Shown: piece after piece, positions 6,413 through 13,711 of the stretch
How the letters are laid out: every line of letters starts with the position of its first letter
Position numbering within the stretch: the stretch's first letter is position 1
DNA from: an uncultured Atopobiaceae bacterium
GTDB lineage: Bacteria; Actinomycetota; Coriobacteriia; Coriobacteriales; Atopobiaceae
DNA length: 21,370 bases
NCBI GenBank assembly: GCA_905233865.1
Contig: CAJOGH010000002.1
Location: 1-21,370, forward strand
Reading direction: 5' to 3'
The notes under the pieces: model-generated
Told to the model about the DNA's origin: nothing
The model's database searches: none
The model's input: the letters and a program-made list of their open reading frames with translations, nothing else
Program-made: the position numbers and the translations under genes

Positions 6413-9229
6413 ATGGGAGCACCTATGCGCGGGGACGACCCCGCACTGCGCGACGCCGAGCAGATCGTCGCCGCGGACGCCGGCATCGTCACGTCCGGCA
6501 CTGGCACGCGCGGCCCCGAGGAGGCCGACGTCCCGCCCACCCTCAAGTACGATCTCGACCTGTTCTTGCACCTGCTCCGCCAGGTCCTGAGCGAGTATGA
6601 CGCCGGGCTTCTGGATATGTTCGACCAGCTGCTCGTCAAGGTCATCCGCTCTTCGCGCCTTTCCGACCTGGGCTCCGAAGAGGATGTCGAGCGCGCCATC
6701 GAGGAGGCGGTGTCACTTGTCCACGACGCCACCACCCAGCAGAAGACCATCCTGGCGCGAGCCATCACCTCGTACTTTCACCTTGCCAACCTCTCCGAGG
6801 AGAACTATCGCGTGAGCTCCTTGCGCTCGCGCGAGTTCAAGGTGGGCCTGGACGAGGAGTGCGATCCCGTCAACGAGATGACCGGCGCCTACGCCCAGCT
6901 CATCCAGGAGGTGGGGGAGGATCGCGCCCGCGAGCTGCTCAACCGCCTGGAGTTCCACCCCGTCTTTACCGCACATCCCACCGAGGCGCGCCGCAAGGCA
7001 ACCGAAGGCAAGATCCGCCGCATCGCCTCGCTGCTCGAGGAGCACCGCCTGGTGGGCGGCGCCGACCTCGCCGAGAATGAGCGCCGTCTGTCTAACGAGA
7101 TCGACGCGCTGTTCCGCACGAGCCCCATCGCCCTCAAGAAGCCCACGCCCGTCCAGGAGACCGACACGGTCCTCGCGCTCTTTGACTCGACGCTCTTTGA
7201 GACGGTTCCGCGCATCTACCGCCGCTTTGACGACTGGATCTTGGGCGACGACGCGGGCCGCGTGGAGCCGGTGTGTCCGGCCTTCTTCCGTCCCGGCTGC
7301 TGGATCGGCTCCGACCGCGACGGCAACCCCAACGTCACCGCGCGCGTGAGCCGCTCCGTCGCCCGCAAGTTCTCCGAGCACGTGCTTGCCGCGCTCGAGC
7401 GCTCCTGCCGCTACGTTGCCACCAACCTCACGCTCGAGGCGTCCACCACGCCGGCCTCCAGCGAGCTTCTGAGCCTCTGGAGCCACCAGCGCGAGATGAG
7501 CGAGCAGCTCACCGAGCGCGCCCAGGTCATGAGCGTGCGCGAGCCGCACCGTGCCGTCATGCTCGTCATGGCCGACCGCATGCGCGCCACCATGGACCGC
7601 GACGCCGACAAGATGTATGCCAGCGCCGAGGACTTCCTTGCTGACCTGCGCGTCGTCCAGCGCTCGCTCGTCAGCGCGGGAGCGCGCCGTGCCGCCTACG
7701 GCCCTCTCCAGGACCTTATCTGGCAGGTCGAGACCTTTGGCTTCCACATGGTGGAGATGGAGTTCCGCCAGCACTCGATCGTGCACACCCGCGCGCTCAA
7801 CGACATCCGCGAGCACGGCCTTCACGGCGAGCGCGGCCAGCTTGACCCCATGACCCAGGAGGTCCTCGATACCTTCCGCGCGCTCGGAGCCATCCAGCGC
7901 CGAGGTGGCCTCCGTGCCGCGCGCCGCTACATCGTCAGCATGACCAAGTCCGCGCGCAACATCCGCGATGTCTACGAGCTCAACCGCCTGGCCTTCTCCC
8001 ACAGCGAGGACGTGCCGGTCATCGATGTCATTCCCCTCTTTGAGCAGCTCGAGGACCTCGAGGGCTGCGTCGATGTCCTCGATGACATGCTTCTGATCCC
8101 CGAGGTTCGCACCCGCCTGCGCGAGAACGGCCGTGCCATGGAGATCATGCTCGGCTACTCCGACTCGTCCAAGGACGCGGGCCCTACCTCCGCGACCCTG
8201 GCCCTGCACGCCGCGCAGGAGCGCATCGCCTCCTGGGCGCGCAAGAACGACATCGACCTCACGCTCTTCCATGGCCGCGGCGGTGCCGTGGGCCGAGGCG
8301 GCGGTCCCGCAAACCGCGCCGTTCTGGCCCAGCCCGCAGGCTCGGTCAACTGCCGCTTCAAGCTCACCGAGCAGGGCGAGGTCCTCTTTGCCCGCTACGG
8401 AAACAAGACCCTGGCCACTCGCCACGTCGAGTCCGTTGCCGCTGCGACCCTGCTCAACTCCGCGCCGTCTGTGGAGCGCACCAACTCCGACATGACCACC
8501 AAGTACGCGCCCATGGCCCAGGTCCTCGACCGTGCCAGCAACACGCGCTTCTGTGACCTCATCCACTCCCGCGGCTTCGCGCCCTGGTTCTCCTACGTCA
8601 CGCCGCTCACCGAGATCGGCCTGCTTCCCATAGGCTCGCGTCCCGCCAAGCGTGGCCTGGGCGCCAAGTCCCTCGACGACCTGCGCACCATCCCTTGGGT
8701 CTTTGCCTGGTCTCAGGCGCGCATCAACCTTGCCGCCTGGTATGGCCTGGGCACCGCCTGCGAGGAGCTGGGCGACCTCGAGCTTCTCCGCAGCGCCTAT
8801 CGCGAGTGGCCGCTGTTCTCGACCTTTGTGGACAACATCGAGATGTCGCTCTCCAAGACCAACGAGCGCATCGCGACCGTCTACCTCAACCTCGCGCGCG
8901 AGGGCGACGTGGTGGACGAGGATGGCCAGCCGGTCGACGGCGCCGCCCTGGCGCAGACCGTGCTGGAGGAGTACGAGCTCACGCGCCGCTGGGTGCTTGC
9001 CATCGTGGGTGACGACTGGCCGCTCCAGCACCGCCACGTGCTCGGCCGCGCGGTTCGCATCCGTGAGCCCTACGTGGACGCCCTGTCCATCATCCAGGTC
9101 ACGGCCCTGCGAGCGGTTCGCGACCTTGACCCGGCCAGTGCCCGCGACGAGCAGGCGACCCGCGACCTCTTGCACCTTATCCTGTGCACCGTGAGCGGCG
9201 TAGCTGCCGGTCTGCAGAACACGGGCTAG
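6413..9229 (+). CDS. ppc: Phosphoenolpyruvate carboxylase
   Basis: Converts phosphoenolpyruvate plus bicarbonate to oxaloacetate, refilling the C4 acid pool for amino-acid synthesis and fermentation to succinate. The 938-residue product has the PEPC landmarks: FTAHPTEARRK (H188, catalytic histidine), GSDRDGNPNVT (299-307), FHGRGGAVGRGGGP (H620 onwards, active-site loop), EQGEVLFARYGN, SKTNERIA and the C-terminal QNTG that closes the active site. Length is normal (880-970). ATG 6413 is chosen because a textbook AAGGAGG (6399-6405) precedes it. The frame is open back to 6239, but that segment reads as non-coding leader with a small hairpin (6293-6310). It is monocistronic and ended by the terminator at 9259. 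Certain. Confidence 0.97.
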   Translation: MGAPMRGDDPALRDAEQIVAADAGIVTSGTGTRGPEEADVPPTLKYDLDLFLHLLRQVLSEYDAGLLDMFDQLLVKVIRSSRLSDLGSEEDVERAIEEAVSLVHDATTQQKTILARAITSYFHLANLSEENYRVSSLRSREFKVGLDEECDPVNEMTGAYAQLIQEVGEDRARELLNRLEFHPVFTAHPTEARRKATEGKIRRIASLLEEHRLVGGADLAENERRLSNEIDALFRTSPIALKKPTPVQETDTVLALFDSTLFETVPRIYRRFDDWILGDDAGRVEPVCPAFFRPGCWIGSDRDGNPNVTARVSRSVARKFSEHVLAALERSCRYVATNLTLEASTTPASSELLSLWSHQREMSEQLTERAQVMSVREPHRAVMLVMADRMRATMDRDADKMYASAEDFLADLRVVQRSLVSAGARRAAYGPLQDLIWQVETFGFHMVEMEFRQHSIVHTRALNDIREHGLHGERGQLDPMTQEVLDTFRALGAIQRRGGLRAARRYIVSMTKSARNIRDVYELNRLAFSHSEDVPVIDVIPLFEQLEDLEGCVDVLDDMLLIPEVRTRLRENGRAMEIMLGYSDSSKDAGPTSATLALHAAQERIASWARKNDIDLTLFHGRGGAVGRGGGPANRAVLAQPAGSVNCRFKLTEQGEVLFARYGNKTLATRHVESVAAATLLNSAPSVERTNSDMTTKYAPMAQVLDRASNTRFCDLIHSRGFAPWFSYVTPLTEIGLLPIGSRPAKRGLGAKSLDDLRTIPWVFAWSQARINLAAWYGLGTACEELGDLELLRSAYREWPLFSTFVDNIEMSLSKTNERIATVYLNLAREGDVVDEDGQPVDGAALAQTVLEEYELTRRWVLAIVGDDWPLQHRHVLGRAVRIREPYVDALSIIQVTALRAVRDLDPASARDEQATRDLLHLILCTVSGVAAGLQNTG

Positions 9230-9255
9230 TCTCCGCGAGCAACCCAGCCTGTCAC

Positions 9256-9294
9256 AAAGGGCGAGAAGAGCCACGTGCTCCTCTCGCCCTCTTT
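9256..9294 (+). terminator. Strong Rho-independent terminator after ppc
   Basis: A 13-bp stem with one mismatch pairs GGGCGAGAAGAGC (9259-9271) with GCTCCTCTCGCCC (9277-9289) around a CACGT loop. It is flanked by AAA upstream and TCTTT downstream. A partial copy of the same sequence stands before uvrA (13595-13626). Confidence 0.8.
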
Positions 9295-9357
9295 GCGCTT
9301 CGAGTCTGGCCAGCTACCGTCTGTGGGAACGAAATAGTACGTGTCTTTCAGCTGCCT

Positions 9358-9363
9358 TACAAT
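9358..9363 (+). promoter_or_regulatory. Possible -10 box of the secreted protease gene
   Basis: TACAAT lies 34 bases before ATG 9398. No good -35 is seen at normal spacing. The ribosome binding site is weak (GGA at 9389-9391). Confidence 0.3.
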
Positions 9364-9397
9364 CAACACAGGTATATCAGCGTTGATTGGACGTGAC

Positions 9398-12300
9398 ATG
9401 AGGCTAAACCCAACTGCTCGCAAGCTCGTGACCTCGCTCGCGTCGGTGCTGCTTGTGGCGTCATGTGTGCCGCTTCCGGCACTCGCGCAGGCCGCACCCC
9501 AGCCCCAGCCCGCAGCCCCGCAGGACTCCGCCATCAATATCCCGACGCTCCTTGCAGCGGGCGACTACGCTGAGGGGCAGGCCATCGTATGCGTGCGCGC
9601 CACGCAGGGGCAAGACGGTCTGGTGCCACAGGCTGACTCGCTTTTGGACGCATCCGAGCAGCTGTCGCAGGTGCCGGCGGCATCCTATGCGGAGGCGACG
9701 GGCGAGCCGTTGGTGGCGTCGGGCAATCTGCGTGCGCAGGCAGCCGACGAGCCGGTTGACATACGCCTTGTCACGCGCGATGACATGACGACCGAGCAGT
9801 TGCTCAAGGAGCTCGCGCGCGACCCTCGCGTGCTCTCGGCTGAGCCCAACTATACGGGCACTCTCGAGGACGCCGACGGCGGGGACAGCCTCGCCGCGAC
9901 AGCCCCCGAGCGGGTCTCCGCAAACCCCGTGCCCCAGTCGTCCGACGCAGAGGGGCAGGGCGCGCTCGCACCGCAGGACGTATCCTCCTCGACAGACCTC
10001 ACGGGCTGGCAGTGGGGTGCCTTTGGCGGCGACCCGCAGTCATGCGCGGGGCCCTTTGCGCCGCAGTACCTCATGGATGACGGCACGCCCGGCTACGCCA
10101 ACAAGGGTGTCAACCCGCCCAGTTGGAACGACATGTCCGCTACCAACGCGGACGGCATCGTCGTTGTCATGGACTCCGGCATCGACTACACCAACCCCGA
10201 CCTTGCCGACGTCGTGGTTGACTTCTCGCCCGAGCAGCAGGCGGCGCTGGGCTGCGGCCCCCACGGCTACGCCCCTGCCCGCGAGGACCACGGCAACGTC
10301 ATGGATGGATATCACCACGGTACGCACTGCGCCGGTATCGTCGGCGCCGACTGGAACGGCTATGGCGTCTCGGGCGTGGAGCGCGGGGCCAAGATCTGCG
10401 CCGTCGCGCTTTCGGAGTCGACTGAGAACAAGGACTACGCAAATGACTCGGTTATCCGCGGCTATGACTTCATGATCCGCGCCGCCGACGCGGGCCTGGA
10501 CATCCGTTCGGTCAACCGCTCGTTCACGTGTTACCCGCGCACCAAGGCCGACGACGTCATGATTCAGGCTGCGGGCGAGCGCGGCATCGTGACTTGCATC
10601 GCGTCAGGCAACTCAAGCCTCAACATGGATGTCAGCTGCGACGATGTGACGCTGCACCAGGAGAGCCCTTACGTGCTGCGCGTGAACGCGTCGACGGTCC
10701 AGGACACCTTTGCGCTCTTTACCAACTACGGCCAGGCCACCACCGATCTCTTTGCGCCGGGCAACCAGATCCTCTCGACCTTCCCCGTGTCCATGGGCTC
10801 CTACTTTTCCCAGGCGGACCCTGACCCCATCATGAGGCTGACGTCCTTTGACGGCCAGTCCGACCCCGCGCGGCGCATATACGTGTCCGACGCCCTCACC
10901 GACGAACCGCTCGCGACGGAGCCTGTGAGCGACCTAGTGGGCGTGGACGGAGACGGGATGTCGCTCAAGGTCCAAACCCAGTCCAACGAGGACGCAGGCC
11001 TGGGCCTTAACGTCGACATCCCCCGGGCGGCCCTTGGGGGTGCCACGCTCGCGAACGTCTCCGACTTTTGCGCATCCGTGCTGGTGCCCAACTCAAACGT
11101 CATGAGCGGCAGCATAGGGGTCATGATGGACGACGGCACCTTCACCTCGGCCGCGGACGACAAGAGCGCGGGAAATGGGACCGTCACGAACCGTAGCTTC
11201 AACCCGACGACCGGCTGGCTCGTGGCCAACTCCCACATTACGCCCGACCAGCACGAGCAGAGCATCGGGAGCCACGACTTTGGCACGGTCACGCATGACG
11301 GCATCGACTGTATCCGCCTTCGCGTCAGCGCGCTGTTCCGTTACTCCAAGACAATCCCCGACGGCGCACAGGAGACCTGCGGCGAGTCTGACAACATCAC
11401 GGTCTATCTTGACCAGATCGGCTTTGGGCGCTGGTCTGCGGGCACGGACAATGCTGCGGTCCTGCCCTTTGGCCAGAGCAGCGGCACGTCCATGGCCGCC
11501 CCGTTCGTGACGGCCGCGGCCGCTATCGTGCCCACCCAGGTCGAGGCAATTGGCGCCCTCACCGGAGATGAGCGCGCGGCGGCCGTGGTTCGCGCGGTCA
11601 AGGCTTCCGTAACTCAGAAGGAGCCCTACCATGGCCTGTGCAAGCAGGGAGGGCAGCTGGACCTGAGCCTCTTGGCGGGCGATTCGGTCGTCCCTGTCCT
11701 GGAGTCTGCGGGTGTGAGCGGCAACACGCTTACCGTCACGGGCGCCAACTTTGGTGGGGCGCCAGGCGGCGTCACGGTCGGCGGGGTTGTCCCTCGCATC
11801 GTCTCCTGGTCCGACACTCGCGTCTCGGTTGCGTGGCCGGATGGCCTTGCCAGCGGCGTCGTGCCCGTGCGCATCACGACGGACCAGGGTCGCGAGGCCT
11901 GTCGCGCCTTTGCCCTCGTGGCTCCCGCGAGCCAGCCCCAGGTGCCGCTGTTCGAGCGCGACCTGGCAACTCCCCAGGTGCTCTCGGACGGCTCGGTCAT
12001 AGCCGGTATCCCCACCTCGCTCTGCGAAGGGCCGGACGGCACGCTCTACGCCGGCATCCAGGGCGACCCGGCGGGCGTGTCGAGCTGGCTGGGTGTGGCC
12101 TTCTCGGCCGATGGCGGAGCTAGCTGGGACTTCATGGAGCTCCCCGAGCACATGGACAGGGGCTCGCTCGCCGTCGGTCCAGACGGCGTGTTCGTGATGG
12201 GCGCGGTTCCAGCCGGAAAGGTGGGCGCTCCGGATTCGTGGCAGCTCTATCGCGCGGACGGTCCCAAGGGGGCGTTCTCCCTGGTCGCGAGCTACCCCAG

Positions 12301-13363
12301 TGAGACCTTCGTCGACCGGGGCGCCGAGCCGGTGCTCGCGTATGTGGGTTCCAATCTCATGGCAGTCGCTGCCGTGACGGCTCCCGACACGGGTCGCGCG
12401 AACATGGCGGTGTACCACGTCAACTTGGGCAGCTATGACGTCAGCCAGGCCGCCGTTCTCCCGCGCCTGCGTGACAAGGCGCTCTTTTGCCAGCCAAAGG
12501 TTGCCGTTTGCGGGGACGTCCTGTACGTGGCGACGCTCAACGAAACCTCCGCGACGGTGTCGTCCCAGAGCGCGATCGAGCGCGTGACCGTGGCCGCAGA
12601 CGGCTCGGTAGGCCAGGTAAGCGACATGTCCGAGGCCGTGCTCAACCTTCCCAGTGACTTTGACTCCAATAACGTTGCCATGGCCGCGACCAAGGATGCG
12701 GTGTTCCTGGTGGGCAGTGGCATGGCGAGTGCGCTGGCGGGTGTGTCCGTGCCCGGAAACGCAGCGCCTGACGTTGCTATGATCCGTGTGGGCTCGAGCA
12801 CGCTCGAGGCGTATGGCAAGAGCGTGTCCCTCTCGCCCCTGTACTGCCCGACGGCCGCTGTAGCCGGCGACTGGCTCCTTGTCTTTGGCGACTCAGGCTA
12901 TGAGCCTGGCCAGGCCATAGGTCGTGCGACCTTTGTGGGCAATGTCGAGCCGGTCGACAAAGGCTTGCCCATGCACCGGCTTTACAATCCCAACTCTGGT
13001 GAGCACTTCTACACGGCTAACGTTGGCGAGCGCGATGCTGTCGCAGCCGCCGGTTGGACCTACGAGGGTGTGGGCTGGACGGCGCCTTCTAAGGGCACGG
13101 AGGTCTATCGCCTGTACAATGCCTACGCTGGCGACCACCACTACACGACCGACGCGCACGAGCGCGATGTCCTGGTGAGCGTTGGCTGGACCTACGAGGG
13201 CGTTGGCTGGAGGAGCGCGGGCGAGGGCGGCGTGCCGGTTTGGCGCGAGTACAACCCCAATGCAGTCGCGGGCGCCCATAACTTCACGACGAGCCGCCAC
13301 GAGCACGATACGCTCGTGCGCCTGGGCTGGTCTGGCGAGGGGATAGCCTGGTACGGAATCTGA
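9398..13363 (+). CDS. Secreted multidomain S8 (subtilisin-family) serine protease with DUF5648-type C-terminus
   Basis: A predicted extracellular endopeptidase of 1321 residues. Residues 1-31 are a signal peptide (MRLNPTARKLVTSLASVLL..ALAQA), which argues for ATG 9398 over the open frame 57 bases upstream. An I9-like propeptide follows (about 55-160, ending LARDPRVLSAEPNY). The catalytic domain shows Asp259 (VVVMDSGIDY), His307 (HHGTHCAGIVGADWNGYGV), oxyanion Asn405 (ASGNSS) and Ser698 (SSGTSMAAP). Between Asn405 and Ser698 lie 293 residues instead of about 66 in subtilisin, so an extra beta-rich domain of over 200 residues is inserted. Then come an IPT/TIG-like domain (about 763-845), a probable beta-propeller region with one Asp-box (SADGGASW, about 903-910) and three DUF5648-type repeats (about 1188-1321; RLYNPNSGEHFYT, RLYNAYAGDHHYT, REYNPNAVAGAHNFT). 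No LPXTG motif or C-terminal membrane anchor is seen. Host or dietary protein degradation is an inference. Confidence 0.9.
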   Translation: MRLNPTARKLVTSLASVLLVASCVPLPALAQAAPQPQPAAPQDSAINIPTLLAAGDYAEGQAIVCVRATQGQDGLVPQADSLLDASEQLSQVPAASYAEATGEPLVASGNLRAQAADEPVDIRLVTRDDMTTEQLLKELARDPRVLSAEPNYTGTLEDADGGDSLAATAPERVSANPVPQSSDAEGQGALAPQDVSSSTDLTGWQWGAFGGDPQSCAGPFAPQYLMDDGTPGYANKGVNPPSWNDMSATNADGIVVVMDSGIDYTNPDLADVVVDFSPEQQAALGCGPHGYAPAREDHGNVMDGYHHGTHCAGIVGADWNGYGVSGVERGAKICAVALSESTENKDYANDSVIRGYDFMIRAADAGLDIRSVNRSFTCYPRTKADDVMIQAAGERGIVTCIASGNSSLNMDVSCDDVTLHQESPYVLRVNASTVQDTFALFTNYGQATTDLFAPGNQILSTFPVSMGSYFSQADPDPIMRLTSFDGQSDPARRIYVSDALTDEPLATEPVSDLVGVDGDGMSLKVQTQSNEDAGLGLNVDIPRAALGGATLANVSDFCASVLVPNSNVMSGSIGVMMDDGTFTSAADDKSAGNGTVTNRSFNPTTGWLVANSHITPDQHEQSIGSHDFGTVTHDGIDCIRLRVSALFRYSKTIPDGAQETCGESDNITVYLDQIGFGRWSAGTDNAAVLPFGQSSGTSMAAPFVTAAAAIVPTQVEAIGALTGDERAAAVVRAVKASVTQKEPYHGLCKQGGQLDLSLLAGDSVVPVLESAGVSGNTLTVTGANFGGAPGGVTVGGVVPRIVSWSDTRVSVAWPDGLASGVVPVRITTDQGREACRAFALVAPASQPQVPLFERDLATPQVLSDGSVIAGIPTSLCEGPDGTLYAGIQGDPAGVSSWLGVAFSADGGASWDFMELPEHMDRGSLAVGPDGVFVMGAVPAGKVGAPDSWQLYRADGPKGAFSLVASYPSETFVDRGAEPVLAYVGSNLMAVAAVTAPDTGRANMAVYHVNLGSYDVSQAAVLPRLRDKALFCQPKVAVCGDVLYVATLNETSATVSSQSAIERVTVAADGSVGQVSDMSEAVLNLPSDFDSNNVAMAATKDAVFLVGSGMASALAGVSVPGNAAPDVAMIRVGSSTLEAYGKSVSLSPLYCPTAAVAGDWLLVFGDSGYEPGQAIGRATFVGNVEPVDKGLPMHRLYNPNSGEHFYTANVGERDAVAAAGWTYEGVGWTAPSKGTEVYRLYNAYAGDHHYTTDAHERDVLVSVGWTYEGVGWRSAGEGGVPVWREYNPNAVAGAHNFTTSRHEHDTLVRLGWSGEGIAWYGI

Positions 13364-13414
13364 CGCTCCTGTGAGCCGCACGTTCTGGTCTATGCGCGCA
13401 GGCGCGACGCTAAA

Positions 13415-13444
13415 AATGGTCGCTAGCGGCAACTAGCGACCATT
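13415..13444 (-). terminator. 12-bp perfect stem-loop; T-run only in the minus direction
   Basis: AATGGTCGCTAG (13415-13426) and CTAGCGACCATT (13433-13444) pair perfectly around a 6-base loop. On the plus strand it is preceded by AAA and followed by GTCAGATA with no T-run. On the minus strand the stem is followed by a T-run. It lies 51 bases after the protease stop, so it may terminate or stabilise that message, but the U-tract geometry fits a leftward transcript. Confidence 0.5.
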
Positions 13445-13493
13445 GTCAGATAACGACGCTGCCTGACCCAAATCGCAGGCAACTCGTTAGCTA

Positions 13494-13513
13494 TATGATA
13501 GCACGTACGTTCG
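13494..13513 (+). promoter_or_regulatory. Candidate -10 box and LexA-like palindrome upstream of uvrA
   Basis: TATGAT (13494-13499) is followed directly by AGCACGTACGTTCG (13500-13513). Its reverse complement, CGAACGTACGTGCT, matches the Gram-positive LexA box CGAACRNRYGTTYC at 12 of 14 positions. uvrA is a classical SOS gene in many bacteria. The site is about 200 bases before the uvrA start, and a terminator-like hairpin lies in between, so it could serve an attenuated or secondary promoter. No clear -35 is seen. Confidence 0.4.
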
Positions 13514-13550
13514 GGGATTCAAATTACATTCAAGCGGATAACGCTGCCGC

Positions 13551-13626
13551 GCCAGCTTGCGCCAGCTTGCACGACGCAGCAGTTCCACTGCAAAGAAGAG
13601 CCACGCGCTCCTCTCGCCCTTTTTTC
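13551..13626 (+). repeat. Tandem decamer and degraded copy of the ppc terminator before uvrA
   Basis: GCCAGCTTGC occurs twice in tandem (13551-13570). Then AGAAGAGCCACGCGCTCCTCTC and the following GCCCT (13595-13620) repeat the ppc terminator sequence with one change, but the left GGGCGAG arm is missing. The remaining 8-bp stem is separated from the T-run (13620-13625) by CGCCC. It may be a weak terminator or attenuator. Together with the hairpin at 13415 and the LexA-like site, this accounts for the 348-base gap before uvrA. Confidence 0.45.
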
Positions 13627-13711
13627 ATGCAAAAGCCCGCCCGCGCGCATTGCCCAGCGACTCGCGGGGTACGGTGAGGGGGTCTGCCACGCTTTCGACC
13701 CAGGAGGGACC

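Noticed and set aside
6713..9274. Very long minus-strand frame (853 codons) opposite ppc
   Set aside because: A shadow of ppc's GC-biased codons. The plus strand has every PEPC motif, and the antisense translation is a low-complexity Ala/Gly/Val/Arg string with no family.
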